Assembly: GCA_002314915.1 (NCBI GenBank)
Contig: DCHU01000061.1
Coordinates: 2,924-13,707 of the forward strand
Source: Caryophanales bacterium UBA1744
GTDB taxonomy: Bacteria > Bacillota_I > Bacilli_A > RFN20 > CAG-826
Direction of reading: 5' to 3'
DNA length: 10,784 nt
Shown: in pieces, positions 1 through 5,018 of the stretch
How positions within the stretch are numbered: position 1 is the first letter of the stretch
Layout: every line of letters begins with the position of its first letter
Notes under the pieces: model-generated
What the model was told of the DNA's origin: nothing
Databases searched by the model: none
Seen by the model: only the letters and a program-made list of their open reading frames with translations
Translations under genes and position numbers: made by a program

Positions 1-291
1 ATCTAACACTAATGGATAGCATTCCTCATTGCTGATAGCTTTGCCCTTATCGTCTTTAATCGGGGCATCGATAGTCAAATCAACCCCATCCACAACGAAC
101 TGACCATTTGGTTTTCTGGTTGTAACCCTATATAAGCCACCGTTGATGATGACGGATGACTTATTCTTTCTTGCGTAGGCGCCTATACGTTCGTTTAGAG
201 CCAAGACACGCGGTTTATAGGATTCTTTATCAAGCGTGACGAAGAAAGCCCTGTAATTGCTTATTTTTATAACTGTTACTGATGGTTCCAT
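1..291 (-). CDS. phage-like phosphodiester glycosidase family protein (partial, C-terminus off the window)
   Basis: The reverse strand reads an open frame that runs off the left edge, so only the first 97 residues from ATG 291 are seen. Visible landmarks are YRAFFVTLD (13-21), ALNERIG (31-37), INGGLY (49-54), the pattern GQFVVDGV (63-70) and ECYPLVLD (90-97). From memory these fit the NAGPA-like phosphodiester glycosidase domain found in phage tail or baseplate proteins and bacterial exoproteins, where an 'INGG' or 'INAG' strand precedes the active site. The family cleaves sugar-phosphodiester bonds; the substrate here is unknown. The start is uncertain: ATG 291 has no good ribosome binding site, and the same frame stays open upstream to a stop at 424-426, overlapping the divergent lipoprotein start. 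The real start, or an older longer gene, may lie further upstream. Confidence in the coding frame is good and in the family moderate. Confidence 0.6.
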   Translation of the reverse strand, partial: MEPSVTVIKISNYRAFFVTLDKESYKPRVLALNERIGAYARKNKSSVIINGGLYRVTTRKPNGQFVVDGVDLTIDAPIKDDKGKAISNEECYPLVLD

Positions 292-404
292 ATATCGCTT
301 GTTAGTATATTTCACAATCGATACTGCGTATAGTACCCAGTTCTTTTTAGTGTTGAAATCTTGAATTAGTGCGCTTAGTCTCAAGGTATCTGGAGGAGTT
401 ACCC

Positions 405-1133
405 ATGAAGAAAGCAAAAGTGTTCACCATCCTTTTATCAAGCGCAGCGATGATCCTTATATCATGCGGAAACAAGAAGAATGAATCATCACCATCAATT
501 GAGTCTAGCGAACAAACCGCTCAGTCTTCATCTCAAGACTCCATTCCTAAGGTGGGCTCAATCATTGAGTTCGGAACATATGAGCAGGATGGAGATGCCA
601 CGAATGGCAAAGAGCCAATACAGTGGAGAGTTAAAGCGGTGGATGATAATAAACTGACCCTCTTAAGTGAATATGGCCTTGACGCCAAAAAGTTCAACGA
701 GGAATCCGCGAGTGTATCATGGGAGATGTGCACACTCCGAACTTGGTTGAACGGGGAGTTCTATCAATCGTCATTCTCTGAATCCGAAAAAACCAAGATA
801 GTTAATACCCATAGAGACAATAAAGCGGGCAACGATAAATACGCCAAAGACACCAATCCGACAGATGATAACGTATGAATCCTATCTTATGGCGAGGCAG
901 ATGCATACTTCTCAGACAAAAAGGACCAATACAAAAAGGATTTCAGTTGCACAGCTACCGCCCAGGCAATTGCAAATGGCGCATCTGTATCGGAAGATGG
1001 AAAGGCCTCTTGGTGGTTATCGACATCCGCGATGGATGGAAGTGTTGATTGCGCTTACGGTTCAGTAATATCTAAAACAGGTGTTACAGTTAATGATGTC
1101 TGCGTTCGTCCATCTATAACAATCGCAGTTTAA
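405..1133 (+). pseudogene. DUF6273 lipoprotein interrupted by an in-frame TGA
   Basis: ATG 405 follows GGAGGAG (392-398) and begins a lipoprotein signal: MKK, a hydrophobic stretch and lipobox LISC with the lipidated Cys at 21. A Ser/Glu/Gln-rich linker follows (about 25-48), then a DUF6273 domain from about residue 50, with GTYEQDG, PIQWRV, LLSEYGLD and TLRTWLNGEFY. Codon 158 is TGA (876-878). The same frame then stays open for 84 more codons to TAA 1131-1133 and encodes the rest of the domain (ILSYGEADAYF, ASWWLSTS, VCVRPSITIAV), so no frameshift is involved. Homologues commonly carry an aromatic residue just before this LLS-type strand, so TGA probably replaced a Trp codon. If TGA is a real stop, a 157-aa truncated lipoprotein is made. 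DUF6273 proteins are surface or exported proteins of unknown function. A terminator follows directly. Confidence 0.75.
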
Positions 1134-1141
1134 TGCTTATT

Positions 1142-1170
1142 AGCTCTCAATGATTTGAGGGCTTTTCTTT
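1142..1170 (+). terminator. rho-independent terminator after the DUF6273 gene
   Basis: A nine-pair stem (1142-1150 with 1155-1163, one G-U pair) with loop TGAT is followed by TTTCTTT. It lies 8 bp after the TAA of the lipoprotein gene. Confidence 0.85.
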
Positions 1171-1184
1171 CGATTAAAACTTTT

Positions 1185-1245
1185 TTACATAATATTAATA
1201 ACAATTAGGGATAGTTATATAAATATAAACTGTAATATTATGTAA
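1185..1245. repeat. 13-bp perfect inverted repeat upstream of the toxI promoter
   Basis: TTACATAATATTA (1185-1197) and TAATATTATGTAA (1233-1245) are exact inverted copies, 35 bp apart, in an AT-rich tract. A smaller inverted repeat, ATAAC/GTTAT (1198-1202 and 1214-1218), sits between them. The right arm ends 14 bp before the -35 box of the toxI promoter. This could be a regulator binding site, a cruciform or a remnant of an inserted element; the sequence alone does not decide. Confidence 0.5.
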
Positions 1246-1259
1246 CCATTGAGGGTTAG

Positions 1260-1287
1260 TTGACTGGGTTATTTGCTTTGATATAAT
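1260..1287 (+). promoter_or_regulatory. strong sigma-A promoter for toxI
   Basis: -35 TTGACT (1260-1265), a 16-bp spacer, and a consensus -10 TATAAT (1282-1287) preceded by TG, giving an extended -10 (TGATATAAT). Transcription is expected to start near 1294-1295. It would yield an RNA that covers the leader and the three repeats and mostly stops at the terminator before toxN. Confidence 0.85.
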
Positions 1288-1294
1288 GGCGTTG

Positions 1295-1564
1295 CCTAGA
1301 GGGTGAATGGCTAAACGTTTGATGCAGTACATCTACGTTCAATTGGGGGTAAAAGTTCCTCTTTAGGTTAAACCCCTTTTGTATTAGAATAGCCATGCGA
1401 CCGAAAGTTCGCAAAATCTCGGATGGCCGCTGCCGTATAGTGCGGAGTTCTATAATCTCGGCTGGCCGCTGCCGTATAGTGCGGAGTTCTAAAATCTCGG
1501 ATGGCCGCTGCCGTATAGTGCGGAGTTCTAACATTTAGGGGTAAACGATTGAAACGTTTGCCCT
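1295..1564 (+). ncRNA. toxI: ToxI-type RNA antitoxin (leader plus three 39-nt repeats)
   Basis: This 450-bp stretch without a credible protein gene has the architecture of a type III antitoxin: a strong promoter, tandem repeats of under 40 nt, then a terminator just before a ToxN-family gene. In such systems the toxin cuts the precursor into single repeat RNAs that wrap and inhibit it. Each repeat can form an H-type pseudoknot. In unit 1, stem 1 is ATGGC (1423-1427) with GCCGT (1432-1436), and the loop CGC (1428-1430) pairs with GCG (1442-1444). A/T-rich unit junctions (AAAAT, ATAAT) resemble the AA^AU site known for Pectobacterium ToxN. The leader also folds: ATGGCTA (1307-1313) pairs exactly with TAGCCAT (1390-1396), enclosing a hairpin at 1314-1339 and a weaker one from about 1346 to 1376. 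The RNA start and the processing sites are inferred. Confidence 0.85.
1413..1529 (+). repeat. three tandem 39-bp repeats (toxI units)
   Basis: The units are 1413-1451, 1452-1490 and 1491-1529. Units 1 and 3 are identical; unit 2 differs only at positions 2 (A to T) and 11 (A to C) of the unit. The repeats are GC-richer than their surroundings. Three copies of a unit of this size upstream of a ToxN gene match the known toxI/antiQ arrays, which have a few repeats of roughly 35-45 nt. Confidence 0.95.
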
Positions 1565-1575
1565 TTTTCTTTTTT
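1537..1575 (+). terminator. terminator between toxI and toxN
   Basis: AGGG-TAAACG (1537-1547, one bulged G) pairs with CGTTTGCCCT (1555-1564) around loop ATTGAAA, followed by TTTTCTTTTTT. It sits directly before the toxN ribosome binding site. In type III systems this partial terminator keeps antitoxin RNA in excess over toxin mRNA. Confidence 0.85.
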
Positions 1576-1585
1576 AGGAGTATCT

Positions 1586-2131
1586 ATGTCAGTTAAATTC
1601 TATTCCGTCTCAGACGAATACATCAGTTATCTCACAAAATGCGATAAAAGGGTGTTGTCCAATCACCAAAGTGACCGCAAATACAAAAGACCATACATAG
1701 GGTTTCTTTTCAAAATCAATGAACACGATTATTTCATACCCCTTTCCTCTCCTAGCGAGAACGATTATTCCGGAGGATCTTTGAAATGTTCCACAACAAC
1801 GATAATCAGGATGATTAACAGGAAAGGCGCTTTCATCGGGAAGATCTTGATTAACAATATGATCCCGGTCCCTACATCTGAACTCGAGATGATTGATATA
1901 GAGTGTTGCGATAAGAAATATTCGAACCTCTTAATAGATGAGAAGAATTGGATTGAGAGCAATTTAAAGAAGATCAGGAGAAGTGCTGAAGTGGTGTATT
2001 GCTTAAAGATTAACGAGAAAAAAGCTGCCTATTGGGAGAAAAGGAGAAAACCTGGGTTTTTGAATTCCACTGTTGATTTTGAATTGCTGGAATACAGTTT
2101 ACAGTCATTTGTTGCAGAAAAGACCCGATAA
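1586..2131 (+). CDS. toxN: type III toxin-antitoxin system toxin, ToxN/AbiQ family endoribonuclease
   Basis: A 181-aa protein starting at ATG 1586 behind TTAGGAG (1574-1580). It opens with the family pattern KFYSVSDEYISYL (4-16), then KRPYIGFLF (34-42), YFIPLSSP (49-56) and KILINNMIPVP (86-96), the hallmark blocks of ToxN/AbiQ toxins. The PLSSP block holds the Ser region that is catalytic in characterised members. Length fits the family (about 160-200 aa). These toxins are endoribonucleases held inactive by their repeat RNA; phage infection releases them and causes abortive infection. The toxI repeats and terminator lie immediately upstream, which strongly supports the call. Expression should depend on readthrough of the terminator at 1537-1575. 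Whether it belongs to the ToxN or CptN branch cannot be told by eye. The next gene is convergent, 27 bp away. Confidence 0.93.
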   Translation: MSVKFYSVSDEYISYLTKCDKRVLSNHQSDRKYKRPYIGFLFKINEHDYFIPLSSPSENDYSGGSLKCSTTTIIRMINRKGAFIGKILINNMIPVPTSELEMIDIECCDKKYSNLLIDEKNWIESNLKKIRRSAEVVYCLKINEKKAAYWEKRRKPGFLNSTVDFELLEYSLQSFVAEKTR

Positions 2132-2158
2132 TTGGGTTGGAGGTATCTTTAAAAACGC

Positions 2159-3550
2159 TTATTCGCTTGCCTTTTTCTCTTTATCGGCCATACACATCGC
2201 CAGTATTGCGACATATACAGAAGTGCCTAATAAATCAAATATATGTATATCGATCAAAGACATGCCAAGGAACGCTGATAGTCCAATGAGCGGATATATC
2301 TTCTCAGTCGTTATGTTCTTGTGGATATCTAGAGATGTAGTCACACGATAGAAAACGTAGGCAACAAATCCAAACGCTCCACAGGCACCCAACATCTCAA
2401 GCAATGTATCGTGACATGCGTACGGCATAACGCTTGATAACTGAACAGCAGGGTCGTATCCGATGAAATAGAATCCCTTGCCGAATATTGGATATGAGAG
2501 GAATGCCTTTATTGCCTGCTTATATAAATAGACACGTCCATCCTCACTGATATCGCCCATGAATCCCTTGCCGATAAAGAATGCCAAGAATCCACCTGAC
2601 ACCACAGTCCATAACACCGTGTATCCAATGAACTTGATTCTCTCTTTATCTTTATGCTTGATGATCATCGCAAGACAGTAAATCTCGACCAAGAAGATAA
2701 GGCCTAACAATGACTGTCTGGAGAAGGTGAGGAGGATTATCGCTGCCAAAACCAAGAATAATAGGTGATTTAAGCCCTTAATAACCTTATTTGTCTCATA
2801 TCTGCAAAGATACATGTTGAAACACATGACAACGATGAGGAGCATTCCAACCGTGTTTCTGTTGCCCCATCCAAGGAAGACATCAGGTCTGCTCTCAAAT
2901 GAGAAGCTGTGGGTAATAAAGAATACGACCATCTCAACGATAGGAACCAAAGAGAAGATGATCGCCTGCAATGCGATAGTCCTAATAGACTTCTTATTGA
3001 TGGATACGGCAGGAGCGGTTGCGTAGAAGAGGAAAAAGAAGAAGAACACCATAAAGAGTCCAAACACCCTATCCATATTGTTGTATTCGCCTCTGAACAT
3101 TCCGTTAGACATAAAGGCTAAACACAATATGATTGTTGCGATGAATGATAGATTGAAATCAATCTTTCTGGTCGCCAGGTTATATATGCATCTGCAAACA
3201 ATCGTAACTGCCGGTATTGCCACTGCGACAATGCAGTTGATATAGATTACCGGTCGATAGTAATAATCAACGATGGTTTCAGACCAACTGTGATTGTTTC
3301 CTGGTGAGTTCTTCAAAGAAATCATCGTGCACATGAACAAGAACACCACAAGGATGGAGTTCATGTTTTTCTTATATGCGTATGTGAATGTAATACAAGC
3401 GGATATTGTCCAAATAACAACAAGGTCTAGACCTAAGTAATAACAGACGAGTTCCAATACCACCAAGAACATAGCGAAAAATGGAGTATCCATTGTATTG
3501 GATACCCAATCTAAGGCTTTCTTAATGAAATTCGTCTTCATCGCTATCAT
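2159..3550 (-). CDS. O-antigen ligase/polymerase-like membrane protein (Wzy family)
   Basis: A 463-aa, very hydrophobic protein with roughly ten to twelve membrane segments (for example 24-45, 64-77, 101-123, 133-149, 162-182, 190-213, 233-248, 262-275, 282-297, 307-328, 387-402, 416-435, 441-455). The C-terminal half carries the O-antigen ligase/polymerase pattern: LTFSRQSLLG (274-283), EDGRVYLYKQAIKAFLSYP (336-354), FGKGF (356-360), and a His in YACHDTLLEMLGACGAFGF (377-395), with Arg338 and His380 as candidate functional residues. Such proteins polymerise or transfer lipid-linked glycans at the outer face of the cytoplasmic membrane. In a Gram-positive type cell this would be capsule, teichoic or exopolysaccharide assembly. 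No other polysaccharide gene is visible beside it, so it looks isolated. ATG 3550 and ATG 3541 are both possible starts; neither has a clear ribosome binding site. Confidence 0.8.
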   Translation of the reverse strand: MIAMKTNFIKKALDWVSNTMDTPFFAMFLVVLELVCYYLGLDLVVIWTISACITFTYAYKKNMNSILVVFLFMCTMISLKNSPGNNHSWSETIVDYYYRPVIYINCIVAVAIPAVTIVCRCIYNLATRKIDFNLSFIATIILCLAFMSNGMFRGEYNNMDRVFGLFMVFFFFFLFYATAPAVSINKKSIRTIALQAIIFSLVPIVEMVVFFITHSFSFESRPDVFLGWGNRNTVGMLLIVVMCFNMYLCRYETNKVIKGLNHLLFLVLAAIILLTFSRQSLLGLIFLVEIYCLAMIIKHKDKERIKFIGYTVLWTVVSGGFLAFFIGKGFMGDISEDGRVYLYKQAIKAFLSYPIFGKGFYFIGYDPAVQLSSVMPYACHDTLLEMLGACGAFGFVAYVFYRVTTSLDIHKNITTEKIYPLIGLSAFLGMSLIDIHIFDLLGTSVYVAILAMCMADKEKKASE

Positions 3551-3581
3551 ACTAGCACAACTAATCCGAGGTGAGTAATCT

Positions 3582-3614
3582 ATGCCTTGCCAGCCTTTAT
3601 CATATTTAAGATAA
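3582..3614 (+). CDS. possible 10-codon leader ORF before the Xre-DUF3791 gene
   Basis: GAGGTGAG (about 3568-3575) is the best ribosome binding site in this gap. It is well placed for ATG 3582, which opens a 10-residue frame (MPCQPLSYLR) ending in TAA 3612-3614. That stop overlaps an in-frame ATG (3614-3616) of the following gene as TAATG, an arrangement typical of translational coupling. No function is suggested for the peptide itself. Chance is possible given the small size. Confidence 0.35.
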   Translation: MPCQPLSYLR

Positions 3615-4114
3615 TGTTCAAGATATTTGACATTAAAAAGTCTCGGAACGATAATATGGCCGTGGAACAGTTAGAACAATTAGGAAAACAGATTAAACAG
3701 AAAAGGCTAAGTTTAAACATGACTATGGATTGCTGCGCGGAGAAAGCGGGAATTAGCCGCGCCACTTTGTGGTCTATTGAAAAAGGCGCTTCAAACTGTT
3801 CTGCGACCGCTCTATTTAAGGTGATGGAAGTTTTGGGGTTATCCATCACCGTCAACAACTGCGAGACAAACATTGTTAGAGAAAGAGCAACCCGCCTTAA
3901 TAGCGTAGAGATAAAAAAGATGAATAAGTTCTTAATTATGTGCATTGAGGAGTATGCCTCCAGCGTTTGTGAGCCAAGCGGTGTCACCTATAGGAAGATG
4001 AAAGATAAAGGCGTCATAGAAATGCTCAAGAATGAATATGGTGATCTTCATGGTTATTCACAGAGCTATTTAAATGAATATATTTCATCCCTCATGGAGG
4101 ATTCCGAACAATGA
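3614..4114 (+). CDS. Xre-family HTH plus DUF3791 fusion, putative antitoxin of DUF3990 module A
   Basis: From ATG 3614 the product has 166 aa. Residues about 20-76 form an Xre/HipB-like helix-turn-helix (LGKQIKQKRLSLNMT, AEKAGISRATLWSIEKG). Residues about 95-160 match DUF3791 (FLIMCIEEYASSV, GVIEMLKNEYGDLHGYSQSYLNEYI). DUF3791 proteins are regularly encoded next to DUF3990 proteins, so the fusion would join operator binding and partner binding in one chain. The start is uncertain: ATG 3656 (152 aa, MAVEQLEQ) is equally plausible from the domain limits, and neither ATG has a strong own ribosome binding site. The stop overlaps the next start as ATGA (4111-4114), indicating one operon. Likely a DNA-binding antitoxin that represses its own operon (inferred). 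Confidence 0.78.
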   Translation: MFKIFDIKKSRNDNMAVEQLEQLGKQIKQKRLSLNMTMDCCAEKAGISRATLWSIEKGASNCSATALFKVMEVLGLSITVNNCETNIVRERATRLNSVEIKKMNKFLIMCIEEYASSVCEPSGVTYRKMKDKGVIEMLKNEYGDLHGYSQSYLNEYISSLMEDSEQ

Positions 4115-4590
4115 TCTTGTATCACGGATCAAATGTGTTGGTCAAAGAGCCGAAAATCATTAAAACCGAAAAAGGGAGGGATTTTGGCTTTGCTTTTTAT
4201 CTAACCCCGATAAAAGAACAGGCTGAGAGAATGGCCAAGAGAAAACAAAAGCAGAAACCTGGATCAAAGCCTATTGTTAGTGTCTTTGAATGGAATGAGG
4301 ATACCCAATCGCTCAATTACAAGGATTACCCAAAACCAGACGGGGAGTGGTTAGACATAATCCTCAAGTGCAGAGGCAATATAAAGTACATCCATGGCTA
4401 TGACATAGTCGAAGGCAAAATAGCGGATGACTCAGTCGGCGAGACTGTTGAATATGTCCTAGCCGGAATCATGAGGAGAGAGGATGCGATTGAAAGGCTG
4501 AAGTTCCAAAAGATAAATTCTCAAATCGCTTTCTGCACAGAGCGTGCACTGGAGACTCTACGCTATATTGAGTCATATGAGGTGAGATGA
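4111..4590 (+). CDS. DUF3990 protein, ADP-ribosyltransferase-like putative toxin (module A)
   Basis: A 159-aa protein with the DUF3990 blocks: ILYHGSN (2-8), KEPKIIK (12-18), DFGFAFYLTPIKEQAERMA (24-42), PIVSVFEW (54-61), EWLDIIL (79-85), YDIVEGKIADD (97-107), RLKFQKINSQIAF (129-141), and ALETLRYIESYEV (146-158). DUF3990 has been linked to the ADP-ribosyltransferase fold. The HG[ST]...G.FY...Q arrangement here (His5, Tyr30, Gln138) resembles the H-Y-[QE] triad of PARP-like enzymes. This assignment is inferred from pattern, not shown. It would modify a host or phage target with NAD+, and its neighbours would neutralise it. It is coupled to the antitoxin by an ATGA overlap, with GGAGG at 4095-4099, and to the next gene by another overlap. 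The target is unknown. Confidence 0.8.
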   Translation: MILYHGSNVLVKEPKIIKTEKGRDFGFAFYLTPIKEQAERMAKRKQKQKPGSKPIVSVFEWNEDTQSLNYKDYPKPDGEWLDIILKCRGNIKYIHGYDIVEGKIADDSVGETVEYVLAGIMRREDAIERLKFQKINSQIAFCTERALETLRYIESYEVR

Positions 4591-4793
4591 TGGAACACAA
4601 GATAATCAAAACCATATTGATATCAAAGGTCGTAGAGCTTATTGCTTCCGAGTATAAGGTTACGATAGATGAGGCTAGAGATAGGCTATATACATCCCCG
4701 TTAATAGATATGATTGATGACGACGAAACGGGTCTATACGGACAATCCGCATATTACTCACTATCCATCTACGAATCTTTGCAAAAACAATAG
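4587..4793 (+). CDS. small acidic protein of DUF3990 module A (unknown function)
   Basis: A 68-aa protein beginning at one of two adjacent ATGs (4587 or 4590) behind GAGGTGAG (4579-4586). The first ATG overlaps the TGA of the DUF3990 gene, so the three genes form one translationally coupled operon. Its pattern (ISKVVELIASEYKVTIDEA, YTSPLIDMIDDDETGLYGQS, YYSLSIYESL) resembles short helical proteins often found beside DUF3990 and DUF3791 genes in Bacillota. It may be a second DUF3791-like antitoxin or a cofactor of the toxin. No catalytic motif, signal peptide or membrane segment is visible. Confidence 0.65.
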   Translation: MMEHKIIKTILISKVVELIASEYKVTIDEARDRLYTSPLIDMIDDDETGLYGQSAYYSLSIYESLQKQ

Positions 4794-4812
4794 ATTTCCA
4801 ACACGTCCTTTC

Positions 4813-4841
4813 TTGTTGAATAGAACGAGGGACATTATAAT
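4813..4841 (+). promoter_or_regulatory. sigma-A promoter of the SAM riboswitch transcript
   Basis: -35 TTGTTG (4813-4818), exactly 17 bp, then a consensus -10 TATAAT (4836-4841). The expected start near 4848 falls just before the 5' strand of the riboswitch P1 helix (4850), which supports both calls. Confidence 0.75.
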
Positions 4842-4849
4842 TAAGCCAA

Positions 4850-4988
4850 CCATAAAGAGAACGGTTAGGGACAAGCCCAGTGATCCGTCAGCAACCTGCA
4901 TACATAGGTGTAAGGTGCTAAAGCTTGATTGATGGGATGCGCATATATGGAATAAGAGCTCCCGTCATATCGATGGGAGCTTTTCTTT
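4850..4988 (+). promoter_or_regulatory. SAM-I (S-box) riboswitch with terminator expression platform
   Basis: The conserved SAM-I core is present in order. AGAG (4857-4860) leads into P2, ACGG (4861-4864) with CCGT (4885-4888). GGG (4868-4870) pairs with CCC (4876-4878) around loop ACAAG, then TGA (4881-4883). GCAACC (4891-4896) is followed by P3 (4895-4901 with 4908-4915) and GGTGCTAA (4914-4921). The pseudoknot has changed in a compensated way: loop CAAG (4872-4875) pairs with CTTG (4924-4927), at the same spacing where well-studied S-boxes pair CUGG with CCAG. P1 can form CCATA (4850-4854) with TATGG (4946-4950). P4 is weak or unusual. The terminator at 4957-4988 follows, and GATGGG (4931-4936) can pair with CCCGTC (4961-4966) as an antiterminator. 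High SAM should therefore switch the downstream gene off. Confidence 0.88.
4957..4988 (+). terminator. riboswitch-controlled terminator
   Basis: A ten-pair stem, AGCTCCCGTC (4957-4966) with GATGGGAGCT (4972-4981), one G-U pair, loop ATATC, followed by TTTCTTT. It lies between the SAM-I aptamer and the ribosome binding site of the gene at 5019. Confidence 0.88.
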
Positions 4989-5018
4989 CCTCTCTTATGG
5001 TTTAGGAGGAGTGCATAT

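Noticed and set aside
876..878. TGA as a Trp codon (alternative genetic code) or selenocysteine
   Set aside because: TGA ends several genes here at precise ATGA overlaps (4112-4114, 4588-4590, 6310-6312) and Trp is TGG throughout. Selenocysteine does not suit an aromatic position in a DUF6273 lipoprotein, and no selenoprotein family or clear SECIS hairpin is apparent.
1413..1529. CRISPR array or integron attC sites
   Set aside because: The units are directly adjacent with no variable spacers, so it is not CRISPR. The edges do not fit the RYYYAAC/GTTRRRY core sites of attC elements. The neighbouring ToxN gene explains the repeats.
1256..1534. Repetitive minus-strand frame of 92 codons with three ELRTIRQRP-type units
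   Set aside because: Its periodicity comes from the 39-bp (13-codon) toxI repeats. It has no ribosome binding site, runs against a strong promoter and terminator, and is better explained as antitoxin RNA on the plus strand.
2770..3121. Overlapping frames on both strands inside the O-antigen ligase-like gene
   Set aside because: They lack ribosome binding sites and protein-like composition, and lie within a long, well-supported membrane protein frame.
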